Part shown: positions 1 through 10,399 of the stretch, piece by piece
Position numbering within the stretch: position 1 is the stretch's first letter
Layout of the letters: every line of letters starts with the position of its first letter
Assembly: GCA_003550325.1 (NCBI GenBank)
Contig: QKWP01000035.1
Span: 27,374-91,373 of the forward strand
Source of the DNA: Gigaspora rosea
Lineage: Eukaryota; Glomeromycota; Glomeromycetes; Diversisporales; Gigasporaceae
Direction: 5' to 3'
DNA length: 64,000 bases
The notes under the pieces: generated by a model
What the model saw: only the letters and a program-made list of their open reading frames with translations
The model's database searches: none
Told to the model about the DNA's origin: nothing
Position numbers and translations under genes: made by a program

Positions 1-1541
1 ATTAAGTATTTGATTTAATATTTGTGAAAAGCCCTCTGATCGTGGTTCTGATTTACTTGCATATTTGGAAATATATTGTAGAGCTGCATGAATACTAAGA
101 ATAGGTTTAAGATCAACATTTGCTCTCCATCCTTGTAGTTGGATTCTACTATGAGGATTAATATATGGGTCGTTTCTTGCTGTTACGAGCTCTGGATGAC
201 CGTGACTATCATTACGCAAAAAAGTATTATTACTTTCTTCTTTAGGAAATCCAAATCTGCAGGATTGTTTTCCATGTTTGGTACGAAGACAATATGAGGA
301 ACTGCATCGTGTATGTCGCTGCAACTTGTTAACTAATTTGATATAATCTTGTATATCATCATGTAGTTCTTCATGACGTTTTTGGCATGGATGATAGTTA
401 GGAACAGGGGTATCAGGTCCTGGGTTAATAGTAGTAACCAGAGAGTCAATATATTTTGTTATTTCTCTTAATAAATTTTCATCATCTTTTAGTTGTTCCC
501 ATTCAATTTTAGGAGCATTTTTTATTTTTCCAATTCCATGTACATGAACACTACCACGATGTTGCCATTCGAATCTATACCACCAATCTTCTAAATTCCA
601 TTTTTTTATTAGCACAGTATTAAAAAAAATCTCAAACCGTTTATTAAAAAACCAAGTAGCAAGATGGGGATTGTCAATGATGTTTTGATGCCGATTTTCA
701 TTAAATGGTATAAGTGCATGAAGTTCTGGCCAGTGTAAATCAGCAGCACTAAATGTAAAAAATATTAAACCTTGTGAACCTAACTGTTTAATCATGTCCG
801 ATAACTCACAACGTCTTGCATTCCAAAACTGCCTTGATTCACGTATTCCTAAACCAAATCTCATAATTCGATCAGCCATATTTGTATTATCATCTGCAAT
901 AATTTCCTGTATATCTGCAACTGTAAGCTGATTATCATTAAAATTTTGCTTAATATATACTCGTCCTGTAATGCTTGCCATCTCATCTGTGAATTAAGTG
1001 CAAAATACCGCCAACGAGTATGCTGGGCAAATATTCCATCTTTATATTGCAATAAATGCCTAAAGTATTCAGCTGGTTTGACATCTTTGATATGTTCTGA
1101 ACAAAGATTAGCACTTCCTGTTGGATAAAGAGTTGGAAATGCACATGCAATATATCCTGAAGTTTGAAATTCATTAATAGGATTATTATTAATTTTTGGC
1201 CATTCAATAGTATTATTAGCTAATAATCTATTAATTGTATTATTTATAGCAATTTCTTCTCGATTATCTGAAGGTAGATAAGGTACAAAGGGGTGTGTAA
1301 TTCCATTTTCTTCATTGTTTTCATTAAATTCATTATCTATTAATTGATTAACTTGAAGTTGATCATCAATAAATCCGTCTTCTGGTAGTGATTGAAGGTT
1401 TTCATTATCTATCGTAATTTCTGAATAATAGTTGTTGTTTGCTTTTAGCCAACGCAATGCACAAGCAACTTTATTACGACGAATTTTAAAGTCTCTAAAT
1501 GCTGTTGGGTCTTTATCAGATTGCTGACGTATAATAAGCAT
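1..1541 (-). pseudogene. Helitron-like Rep (Helitron_like_N) with nonsense and frameshift damage, truncated by window edge
   Basis: Rolling-circle replication initiator part of a Helitron RepHel protein, read leftward. From 1541 the frame is open to 861 and resembles the region before Rep (a segment with EYFRHLLQYKDG is typical). Near 961-968 a one-base shift moves the homology to another frame, which is then open all the way to base 1. That frame holds the HUH metal-binding motif (HVHG, codons around 537-548) and, near 61-75, the two-tyrosine motif YISKY expected at the Rep active site. The helicase half would lie beyond the left edge. One in-frame TGA at 1548-1550 separates this part from the upstream segment 1548-2402. 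With a nonsense codon and a frameshift the copy is not functional as written. Domain identity is from family knowledge; the breaks are visible in the sequence. Confidence 0.85.
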
Positions 1542-1547
1542 ATTTAA

Positions 1548-2402
1548 TCAAAATGGATGCCAAGGAAGACGAGTTGTAAATTCTTCTACATCTTGAGGAA
1601 AATTGACAATATTTCCTCTATATCCATGCTGTCCTCCACGAAGTCTATAAACTACCATTACAGGAAAAACTTGTGCAATAAGCATTTCTTCAATTTCTGT
1701 TAGTTCTTGGAGCTCTTCAGGTACTTCTCCTGGATCTATATTATTATCAAATGAGAATTTTTTTGGTAAAGTTTTCTCAGTATAACAACGATGACATTCT
1801 CCTACAACAAGGGTTATTGATGGAAAACATTCTTTGCATGTAGGACACTCTGAGTGTTTTAGCTTATCCATTTTATTACGAAATTGGTGTAAAGGAACTT
1901 TATCATATTCATCAAGAATTGTAGAAGGCAAGGGCAGGGGTATATCTGGTTCATTCATATCTATATCAATTTCTGACTGAAAATCTCTGTTGCTATCATC
2001 TGTAAGATTTGCATCAAATTCTTCAAGACCTTTTTCGATTCTATTTAATTTATTTTTTGCTCTTTTTTGCCATTTTCTTTCTCGATCACGTTCAAGACGA
2101 GCTTCACGTTGCTCATGTGATTCTTTTTTTCGGTTTTTACGTTTATTTAGAGTATTTCGTAAAACTGAATTTTCTCCTGTTTGGTTTTCCTCTTCCATTG
2201 AGCTTTCTACCATTGGACTCTCTACTATTGTTGGGCTTTCTACCATTAATGGGCTTTCTACTATTACTGGGCTTTCTACTATTATTGGGCTTTCTACCAT
2301 TGTTGGGCTTTCTACCATTGTTGGGCTTTCTACTATTGTTGGGCTTTCTACTATTGTTAAGCTTTCTACTATTGAACTTTCTGCCATAGAAATTTCTTCC
2401 AT
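1548..2402 (-). pseudogene. N-terminal segment of the same Helitron protein (VESP repeats, basic stretch, Cys cluster, DUF6570-like)
   Basis: A 284-codon frame that precedes the Rep segment in the same reading frame, separated from it only by the TGA at 1548-1550. Residues 1-70 are a low-complexity repeat of a VESPTI hexapeptide. Next comes a Lys/Arg/Glu-rich coiled-coil-like stretch (about 85-130). Then a cysteine cluster (CPTCKECF, later CHRC) that may bind zinc, and a C-terminal part ending LPWHPF that resembles the DUF6570-type segment preceding Rep in Helitrons of glomeromycete genomes. The start at 2402 is the first Met in frame; a second Met follows five codons later. Read with 1-1541 this is one broken Helitron gene, not a separate host gene. 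Confidence 0.72.
2205..2390 (-). repeat. 18-bp coding minisatellite (VESP repeat)
   Basis: About nine to ten head-to-tail copies of an 18-bp unit (plus strand TTGGGCTTTCTACTATTG) that encode the VESPTI hexapeptide. The repeat length keeps frame. Copies differ by point changes that mostly swap T, I and M in the protein. Confidence 0.85.
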
Positions 2403-2990
2403 TCTGATTTTAATTTATAAGAATTATTATGAAAAGTTATAAAGCTATGAAGTAATAATCAATAATATAATTATGAAATAATATAATAAATTTTTGTTAC
2501 TGAATAGTGTGCTTTTAATTAATACTTATTTTTTATATTTATTTAGTTATCAAAAATTTGTATAATAAAATAAACTGCAAACTTTATTAAAACAAATTAA
2601 AAAATTTTTTTTTTTTATCACATAAAAATCTTATTATTTTGTTTTATATTTATTCTTGAAATGCATTACTTAAATTTACTTTCAATTTTTTAGATGTTTT
2701 TAATCTATCATATTTATTCTCAACTTTTTTAATTTCTTATATTCAATATGTTATATCTACTACACATGCTTTTCAACATCATAATTATCTTGCGTTACTA
2801 ACAATATTACTACAATAAAGGCAAAAGAACTAAATAGGCACAAAACAGTAAATTAATATTTAGAAATCATGTGAAATTAATTTTTTGTATTATTTTTTTA
2901 AACAGTTATCTGATATTACACGATGATTTGGGTCAAATCGGGGCTTAGGACTACGATTAAATTTTGTATTACCAACTAATCTGTGATTTT
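2403..2990. other. AT-rich spacer, no gene seen
   Basis: Low-complexity AT-rich DNA with short T and A runs. No open frame of note and no repeat with visible ends. It lies upstream of the Helitron frame and may include that element's 5' terminus, which I cannot delimit. Confidence 0.5.
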
Positions 2991-3184
2991 TTGTGAATAT
3001 CATGAATACTCGAATACCCAATTACATTTGCACAATAATAACAATTGCTGTACATAATTACATTTGCACAATAATAACAATTGCTGTACATAATTTGAAA
3101 TCGAATATTGATAAATGTGATTATTGTGCCAAGTAATTGAGTATTCGAGTATTGAAGTATTCACGGTCTTCACAGTATTCACAA
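2991..3184. repeat. Fold-back element with an internal 36-bp tandem duplication
   Basis: Imperfect inverted repeats close on each other: TTGTGAATATCATGAATACT at the left and the complement of the stretch ending at 3184 (TGAATACTTCAATACTCGAA when inverted). Inside, a 36-bp unit beginning ATTACATTTGCACAATAATA occurs twice in tandem at 3021-3056 and 3057-3092. It could be a small MITE or a hairpin repeat; no target duplication is clear. Confidence 0.5.
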
Positions 3185-3265
3185 ATATATATAGATATAT
3201 ATATTTATTCCATTGTTGGATCTCGATTTGAAAAGATTTTAATGCCTATATATTTTTTTAATTAG

Positions 3266-3529
3266 CCGGGTTATTATGGTTCTAAAGGATCATCTGTTAT
3301 CTTTTCCACGTTTGTTTCTCTTTTTATTGAATCAAAACGATTAACGTTGGATATGACTAAACCTCAAGAGCCTTTGAAATATCTTAATCAAGTACTTGTT
3401 CCTGAAACTGCAATAAGACTAATTGCTCAGGATCGGGGAGGTATTACATTAAGGGAAGCAAGGAAAATAATGGAAGATAGTGGAGAATTTGGCATGTATG
3501 TTCACGACGTGGAAGAAGAGGATATATGA
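3266..3529 (+). pseudogene. Orphan last exon of an RTC4-like-domain protein
   Basis: An exon-like frame begins right after a plausible 3' splice site (TTTTTTTAATTAG, ending 3265) and runs 87 codons to TGA at 3527-3529. It opens with PGYYG and continues through VLVPETAIRLI and REARKIMEDSGEFGMYV. These match, from memory, the C-terminal part of the RTC4-like domain (restriction of telomere capping 4). The conserved start of that block falls exactly at the splice acceptor, so this looks like a true last exon. No upstream exons are present between it and the Helitron remnant, so the gene is truncated or this is a captured fragment. A pogo-type MITE sits 12 bp past the stop. Confidence 0.6.
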
Positions 3530-3541
3530 AAGGACATAATA

Positions 3542-3881
3542 CAGTCAACCCTCCATAAATGCAACTCGTAGGGACAAGCCTACAACGTGCATTTAGGGAG
3601 GTTTGCATTTAGAGTGAGCCAATTAAATTGCAGCTTTAAAAATTTGATCATCAAGTTTGTGTATCTTCTACCAAAACTGTATAACCTACTTAAGTACTAA
3701 AATTTGATTGGCTACGTGCATTTAGGGAGATTAGTATAATATAAAATGTTATTCAAGAGAACGTGCATTTACAGAATATAGAACGTGTATTTAGTACTAA
3801 TAACATCTTATGGAATAGAAAAAAACATGCATTTAGGAAGGTACTGCATTTATGGAGGTTGCATTTATGGAGGTCTGACTG
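3542..3881. mobile_element. pogo/Tigger-type MITE flanked by TA
   Basis: Terminal inverted repeats begin CAGTCAACCCTCCATAAATG and, inverted from the right end, CAGTCAGACCTCCATAAATG. The element is flanked by TA (3540-3541 and 3882-3883), the Tc1/mariner-superfamily target duplication; CAGT ends are typical of pogo/Tigger. Internal copies of the motif TGCATTTAGG(A/G)AG recur. There is no coding capacity. About 340 bp. Confidence 0.85.
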
Positions 3882-3883
3882 TA

Positions 3884-4284
3884 TAAATGAGAAAGTGTAA
3901 TGTAGAACATCGATGATTTTACAAGTTATTTGTTAAACCCATTGCTAAAAGTTATTGTATTAATTTCTTAAAATACTGAAATTATGGAAATGCTAGATTT
4001 ATAGTGTCATTCATTGTCTATGATAATATTCATTTGTCTCAATTTAAAATATGTAATTCTATGCAATTTACATGTTGAAACAGACTTTTTCTATCATTCA
4101 ACATCCTACTGTATAATAAATATTATACATTTCTATTTAAAAAAAGTCCTGTTGATATTTTAACAAATTTGGTGATATTTATACAAACTTTTTAATATTT
4201 CCAAGAAAAAAAAAGAATCCACAAGCACTATTTAATTGAAGTTTTGACCAAACAATATTAATAAATCGAATAAAAATTCATAAT
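3884..4284. other. AT-rich spacer, no gene seen
   Basis: Unremarkable AT-rich DNA between the MITE and the 3' end of the armadillo-repeat gene. It probably includes that gene's 3' untranslated region. Confidence 0.4.
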
Positions 4285-5089
4285 CTAAAAAATACCACCC
4301 ATAATGGTCAATCTTGAAACTCGTTCTTCGATTGAAGCAATATTCTCTTCAATTTCACCACCATTTTGTTCATTTCGCGGTAAATATCCATAGAACCACC
4401 GCTCTAATAATCCACGCACTTTTTCTTTTACAACATCATTTATTGCAGAATTATTCCAAGTTATAATTAATGCTTCTACTATTCCCGTCAATGCTAATTT
4501 TTTAGCGTATTCATTAGCTAATATCTGTGATGAATTTGGACCTGACAAATCACCAACTGAAAGAATATTAACTAATGTATCGATAAGTTTGTTAAATATT
4601 TCATGTAGTGATGCAGAATTAAGTAAATGATAGAGAAAAGGTGATATAATATCGTGTTGAAGAATGATTCTAAAATTATATAAATATGTTAATTATTAAT
4701 TATTATAATAATTATAATAATTATCAGTTATAGATAATTAAGATTATATAGAAGTATAAAAATCTTTTACGAACTGAATATGACCGGGGTTATGCAAACT
4801 AGTAGAATTGCTAAGAACCCAACATGCTTCTTTCACGACTTTCATGTCGTTATCCCAAAGTAAAGCGACAATGCTCTCCATTAGATTTGGCTCTGTAAGT
4901 ACAGCATTTACCTGAATAAAAAACAATGTATTGAAAATTGTATTGAAAATTGGATGTTTTGAAAATTATAAAATTCTTAAAATAACTTCAAGTACATCGT
5001 ACTGGCGAATTTTTGTCATCATTATTCCATGAGGAAGAATATTGAATTGCAGTTTTTTGATAATTTTCATAAGTTGGTGCCACTATCAT
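4285..5089 (-). CDS. Short importin-alpha-like armadillo-repeat protein, three exons
   Basis: Spliced model, minus strand: exon 1 5003-5089, exon 2 4775-4911, exon 3 4285-4669, giving about 202 residues. Exon 2 carries KEACWVLSN, matching the KEACWTISN signature of importin-alpha ARM repeats. The junction CA/GTTCGT joined to exon 3 restores the repeat spacing (IQ followed by IILQHDIISPFL), which supports that donor. Exon 3 continues as ARM-like helices and ends in an acidic tail. Importin alpha normally exceeds 500 residues with an N-terminal IBB domain; neither IBB nor most repeats are here, so this is a partial paralogue. All junctions are GT-AG and no stop interrupts the model. Exon 1 (starting MIVAPTYENY) is the least certain part. 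Function is unknown; cargo binding should not be assumed. Confidence 0.55.
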
Positions 5090-5772
5090 CAAAATTACCA
5101 AATTTCAGTAGGGTGAATAACATATATAATAAAGATTATATAATAGAATACGTATATTGTACTCATATTTGTTAATACCTTCGCTGTCCAACAACTTTTT
5201 TTGATATTGGCATTTTATCAATAGGGGAATTAAATAACTAAACAGTTAAACGATTATTAATCGTATTAAATGACATGATTAATCACCTGCATAATTTTTC
5301 GCGGTTCCAATCCTTACCTTCATTTTCTATACAGTATTTTGGGCCAAAGTACGAATTCATATTCGTCAAAGACCTTTATTCAAAGCTTTGAATTTCTGCA
5401 GTGTTTAAGAGTTTCGAGTGTTACAGGGTTAGATTAAAAAAAAAAAGAGCGAAGTACTTAAAAAGAAATGTAGTGCCGTAATTAATAGTAAAGCAAGTTT
5501 TTAATAAAAAAGCAGGTTTTATCGTTATACTGTTTTAAAAGTAACTCTACGTACAATAGGTTTGTTTTTTATTTGACTTTTTTTTTTTTACTTTTTAATT
5601 ACGCGACACGTGTGGAGACAGACAAAAAATTTCAAAGTTGCACCTTGATACAATTTCCATAAAATGTACAAAGATGCATCAGAAAAGATATGTTTTTTGG
5701 GCAAAATGCATCAAAAACGTAACTTTTGTATTACTTCGCATAGACACTTAGGGTCCGTCGCTACGCTCCGGC
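5090..5772. other. AT-rich spacer, no gene seen
   Basis: Region upstream of the armadillo gene. It may hold that gene's promoter, but no element can be named. A short GC-rich patch (CCGTCGCTACGCTCCGGCC, 5756-5774) precedes the inverted repeat that follows. Confidence 0.4.
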
Positions 5773-5849
5773 CAATTATTATGCACCAAGATTATACACA
5801 AATTTTTTTAGTCTATAGTTATAGATATATAAATTTTTTGTGCAATTTA

Positions 5850-6420
5850 ATTGGCTAATAAGGTGTCAGGTGTAGGTAGGCGGGGTAGCTCCTTAAAAGA
5901 TGGAAATCACCTGATTTACGACAGCTTCCTTAGTTTGCTTCGAAGTTACAAAAGAAATTTTACTATATTTAATGATTATTTATCTGTTTACATTAAAAGT
6001 GTATTATGTATATCAGCAAATTTTATATATAGATATTAATCGATATATAACACTTAATCGTTTTATATTGATTATAAAATATTGTTATATATTGATTAAT
6101 TGGATAAAAAGCGATATATATCTATAATCGATATATATTATTTTTTATATTAAAAGTTATATCTATAAATCAATTATAATTGTAATTATTTGAAATGATA
6201 TATAATATTAACAGATTTTTAGCGATTGCATAGTGTTTTGACACGGCATGAAAATTTCAATCCGGATCACTGGGTAAAAAAAAAAAAAAAAATCAAATTT
6301 CAAAATTTCTTACGCCTATTTGATCCGTAAGCTATCATAGATTATAAATATATATCTCACAAAATGTACAAAAAAACTTAAAAAAAAAAGTCATTTTTGC
6401 ATGATTTTTACTCATCTTTC
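5850..6420. other. AT-rich DNA with CGATATATA-type simple repeats
   Basis: No gene. Between about 6030 and 6200 the sequence alternates TATATCGATTAAT-like words and is locally self-complementary. A frame at 5851-6039 is not supported by any similarity I recognise. Confidence 0.4.
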
Positions 6421-6492
6421 CCTTTTATCTCTCTCTCTTTTACTCCTCTCTCCCTTTTACTCCTCTCTCCCTTTTACTCCTTTCTCCCTTTC
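6421..6492. repeat. 17-bp minisatellite (CTCTCCCTTTTACTCCT)
   Basis: About four tandem copies of a 17-bp pyrimidine-rich unit. On the other strand it reads GAGAGGAGTAAAAGGGA, nearly the unit of the larger array at 18632-18877. Confidence 0.8.
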
Positions 6493-6879
6493 TTTCACTT
6501 TTTTTTTTCTTTTTTTTTTCTTTTTTTTCTCTTTTGTTTTTATTTTTAATATTTCGAATATATTCAAAATATTTTAAAACTAGGAAATCAAGCTGAATCA
6601 GTAGATCTGTAATCTGGATCATATCAAGGACGTGTTTGATTAATATTTTCAAAATATTTCGATGACAGATTAGATCTTTGTTTATTTTTTTTGTTTATAA
6701 TTTAGATCTTCTATCAATTTTACATTGTTTTTTCGTTCTCTTTTTGTTTTTTTTGGTTTCATTTCATTTTTTTTAGTTTCAGTTTGTTTTTTTTTATTTT
6801 TTATTTTATTTATTTTTTAATTTTTTTATTTTATTTCTACACTTTACCACTAACACTTTGCAAGAAATCCAATAACTTT

Positions 6880-7417
6880 GGGGGCATCCATAAATAACGT
6901 TATGTACCCCTCATAGTAGCACTTGACCCCCCTCTACTATATAAAAAAATTTTTCAAAATCCGTATATTTATATATAAAATTTTACAAAAACTTGAATAT
7001 ATTGTGATACAGTAATCCGATTTGGATGAATTAGGTACTATTTGATTCATCTCAGTAAGACGAATCCAATGATACCAAAATCATTTCATTTGGACTACTG
7101 GATCAATAGTTATTCACAAAAAACTATTGATTTTATAGTAATTTTATAAGAAAACATAATAACCAATAGTATTTGGCCAATAACTTTTGATCCAGTAATC
7201 CAAATCAAATGAAATTGGTACTATTTGACTCCTTTCACCGAGACGAATCGAATAGTACCAAAATCATTAAATTTTGACTACTGCATCAGTTTTTAGACGA
7301 TTTTTTTTAAAAAAATTGCGTTATATTTTTTTGACTCCCACTACTTAAAAGGAAAAACGTTATATTTTGTCAGACCCCCTCCCCTCTCTTGTATAACGTT
7401 ATTTCTGGATGCCCTCT
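6880..7417. mobile_element. Non-autonomous TIR element (GGGGGCATCC ends)
   Basis: The left end GGGGGCATCCATAAATAACG and the right end inverted (GAGGGCATCCAGAAATAACG) form about 25-bp imperfect TIRs. Inside is a nested pair of inverted segments carrying GAGACGAAT and ACTACTGGATCA words, seen again near 58.7, 59.1 and 63.4 kb. The flanks are satellite, so the target duplication is ambiguous. There is no coding capacity. Confidence 0.65.
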
Positions 7418-8174
7418 TTTCAGCACTTTGTGCAAGCCAACTCAGCTTTTCAATACTTTGCAAGAACATACAACTAATTTCTTTAGCAAATTCTAAATTT
7501 CAAGAACGCAAGTTTTTGTAAGTTTTTGCAAGGTTTCGCTTTATTTATTTTTTTGTTTTATATTTTTTGGTTTTGTTTTTTTGTTTTATTTTTATTAATT
7601 TATTTTATTTTGGCACTTTGTGAAAACCTTCTATGATTTCTAAATTGCAAGATCATGTTTAGAAAAATGGAGATTTGGGGCTTTGTTTATTTTTTTTATT
7701 TAGTTTGCTTACATTTTTGTTTTTGTTTGTTTTTTTTTTTTTTACTTATTTTTTTAATTTTATTTTATTTTATTTATCTCTTACTTCTTTCAGAACTTTG
7801 CAAAAAATGACTTGACTTTTCCGGTACTTTACAAGAACACCAATTCTAACATCTTTGGCACTTTGCAAGAAATCGCGAATATGAGCGAATAATCGAATAC
7901 AAGTGAATATGAGCGAATATAAGCAAATATAATAGTTTATTTTTTTTGGTTTTGTTTTTTTTTGTTATTTTTTTAGTTTTGTTTTTTGTTTTTGTTTATT
8001 TTTTTTTACTTATTTTTTTAATTTTATTTATTTTATTTATTTCTTACTTTCGGAACTTTGCAAAAAAACAACCCGAATTTTCTAGTACTTTACCAGAATA
8101 CCTATTCTAACTTTTCTGGCACTTTGCAAGAAATAGCAAATATGAGGAATGTAAGTGAATATAAGCAAATATAA

Positions 8175-8324
8175 GGGCAGTGTCATTAATCACCTAATTA
8201 TTTTTTATCAGAGGCCTACCCCCTCCCTCTTTCTTAATATATAAATAGTCAGGTTCTTATATATAATTTCAACTTTTTTTACCTCCCTCCCCCCTAAAAA
8301 ATCACCTGATTTTTGTTACTCACC
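8175..8324 (+). mobile_element. 150-bp PIF/Harbinger-like MITE, copy 1
   Basis: Starts GGGCAGTGTCATTAATCACC and ends TTTTTGTTACTCACC, flanked by TAA at 8172-8174 and 8325-8327. A three-base TWA target duplication is the PIF/Harbinger hallmark. Other copies: 14716-14865, 22664-22813 and 58029-58169, plus a piece at 15348-15434. The conserved interior has an A/T core between two pyrimidine-rich stretches. Confidence 0.85.
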
Positions 8325-8439
8325 TAAGCAAATATAAGTGAATATGAGCAAAAATAAGGAATATAATAGTTTATTTTTTTTGGTTTTATTTTTTTATTTT
8401 TTTTTGTTTCGTTTTTTTGGGTTTATTTTTTTTGTCGTT

Positions 8440-8690
8440 TTTTTATAATAATATATAATAAAATATATAATAATATATAATAAAATATATAATATTATAT
8501 ATAAAATATAATATATTTATAACTATATACTAAAAAAATTTGTGTATAACCTTGGTGCATAAAATAATATTAAGATTTATACAGAATTGCGAAAAAATCA
8601 TTTTTTGTTAAGAACCCACTCGGGGTTAACTTAGTAAAATTTTGAGTTAGAAATCTAATATCTTTTAAAACTATCTAAAAAATCTTTGTA
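8440..8690. other. TA-rich simple sequence and spacer
   Basis: TATAATAAAATATATAATA-like repeats followed by ordinary AT-rich DNA. No gene. Confidence 0.5.
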
Positions 8691-8815
8691 TAATGATAAC
8701 GTTTAGATTACTCTATTTATATTGTGTAATGATAACATTTAGATTACTCTATTTATACTGTGTAATGATAACGTTTAGATTACCTATTTATACTATGTAA
8801 CGATAACGTTTAGAC
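8691..8815 (+). repeat. 36-bp tandem repeat, about 3.5 copies
   Basis: Units start TAATGATAACGTTTAGATTA at 8691, 8727, 8763 and 8798, with periods of 36, 36 and 35. Confidence 0.85.
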
Positions 8816-8999
8816 TAACAATATAAATAATTATATTAAAGTATGGTATCTATTTATACTGCAACAATATAATTTGTGTAATAATTATATGCAAATAGGT
8901 TATACAAGAGCTTATTGTACTGTTTTCGCAAAAATAATTTTGGTCACACGCCACTAATATTGTGTAACGTTACATAAACCCGATTTTGGTAGCTTTTTA

Positions 9000-9250
9000 G
9001 TTTTGAACCCAATTCGGGTTATTTGAACCAAAACTGGGTTCATTTGAACCAGATTAGGTTCATTTGAATCAAAATTGGGTTTATTTGAACCAAATTATAT
9101 TTATTTAAACTGATCGGGTTTATTTAAACAAAAACAGCTTTATTTGAACCAAAAATAGGGTTATTTAAACCAAAAATGAATTTATTTAAACCAAAGAAGT
9201 ATTTATTTGAACCAAAAGCAGTTTATTTGAACCAAACCTGGGTTTACTTT
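9000..9250 (+). repeat. ~22-24-bp degenerate tandem repeat (TTTGAACCAAAA...GGGTTTA)
   Basis: Roughly ten head-to-tail units of a TTATTTGAACCAAAANNGGG core with frequent point changes. No open frame runs through it. Confidence 0.8.
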
Positions 9251-9953
9251 TTCAAAAGAAGCTATTTTTATCATTTTTTTAATATAAAAGTTTAAAGTTT
9301 ACTAAGTAAATCTCAAAAGTGCTATTAAGTAAATTTGTTCAAAAAATGAAATATATTTATAAAAAATATTTAAACTACTTTTAATTAGTATGTTTTTTAA
9401 TTTTTCAAAAAATTTAACAATTTAAAAATAAACTATTCTAATGTTTTTTATATAACTTTTTGGCCAAAAAGGATATTTTTTTCAGAAATATATAGTATTT
9501 GAACCAGGCATTATTATATAGCAAACCATCACCATAGCGACCCTAATTGACCAATCAAATCAATTATATGAGTCATGTAATCATTGATTTGCAAAGCAAT
9601 ATACATGAAGCAAACTAGCGAATATATAACTTACAGAACCAATTTTGATTAATTGATTACTCTAAAAATATTGTATAATAAACTGATCACTAAATTAAAA
9701 AAAATAAAAAAGTGAATTTACTGAAAATTTTATTTAGAAAAACAAATTACTACTGGGCAACACTCAAAATTTTTTATTTTTTTTTAAAAAAAAAACAACT
9801 GAAAGTTATATTAAAAAAAAAGCAAATCACTATCGAGACAACCCCCTAAAATTTTTTTAAATTAGTATTACAACTTTATGATATTATAAACCCAACAAAT
9901 TTTATTAAAAAAAAAAATTAATATATGATCCAATGAAATTGACAATATTTTAA
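9251..9953. other. AT-rich spacer, no gene seen
   Basis: A- and T-tract-rich DNA with no supported gene. Confidence 0.4.
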
Positions 9954-10092
9954 GGAGCCTACTTTTATCATCTGATTTTCTAGGGGGGGTCAAAAATTTT
10001 GGAAATTATATATAACACATGATAATTTTCATATCTAGAGGGGGGGTAAGGGCTACTAATAAACTGAAATCAGGTGATAAAAGTAGACACCC
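9954..10092. mobile_element. Harbinger-like MITE, second family
   Basis: TIRs GGAGCCTACTTTTATCATCT and, inverted from the right, GGGTGTCTACTTTTATCACC, flanked by TAA at 9951-9953 and 10093-10095. The interior has two G-runs. It shares the ATCACCTGATT-type word with the 150-bp family but is otherwise distinct. Confidence 0.8.
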
Positions 10093-10160
10093 TAAAGACT
10101 CAAAGAAAGTTCATGGTCGCATAGTACTTATATTATGATTACCCATATTTACATTTATCT

Positions 10161-10310
10161 AGTGCTTTCATATATGTTCGCCCGGTACTTCCATACATGT
10201 TTACTCGGTGCTTCTATATATACTCGCCTGGTGTTTCTATACATATTTGCCTGGTGCTTCTAGAATACGTTTGCTCGATGCTTTCATTAAACGTTCAATC
10301 AGTGCTTTAG
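10161..10310 (+). repeat. 23-bp tandem repeat, about six copies
   Basis: Units (consensus near GGTGCTTCTATATATATTCGCCT) begin at 10161, 10184, 10207, 10230, 10253 and about 10276, with a regular 23-base period. Confidence 0.85.
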
Positions 10311-10399
10311 CAAAACCTAAAAAAGTTAATAACCAAAACAATAACAAAAAAAAAAAAGAAACAAGAACAAAAAACTTAATCTTACCTACTTGAAACACC

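Larger units (their letters stand above)
6540..8430 (-). repeat. Left arm of a large inverted satellite/repeat region
   Basis: This DNA is the reverse complement of material at about 12000-13560. Shared landmarks include the AGATCAGTAGATCTGTAA-type segment (6590-6620 versus 13380-13405), the AGATCT-rich stretch near 6670-6720 versus 13265-13310, and repeated ACTTTGCAAGAA / TTATTTTATTTTGGCACTTT units. Arms have diverged and carry insertions (6880-7417 and 8175-8324). Small frames here are low-complexity T-rich shadows. Confidence 0.6.
5773..8571. repeat. Region bounded by a ~50-bp inverted repeat pair
   Basis: The segment at 5780-5822 (TATGCACCAAGATTATACAC onward) recurs inverted at 8521-8562 with only a few differences. 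This could mark the ends of one TIR element of about 2.8 kb holding satellite DNA, or two unrelated copies of a small repeat. No target duplication could be settled. Confidence 0.45.

Noticed and set aside
1990..2442. Plus-strand frames of 150 and 126 codons
   Set aside because: Antisense shadows of the Helitron VESP repeat and basic region.
5664..6039. Two overlapping frames of 62-64 codons
   Set aside because: They run through inverted-repeat and AT-rich simple sequence with no recognisable domain.
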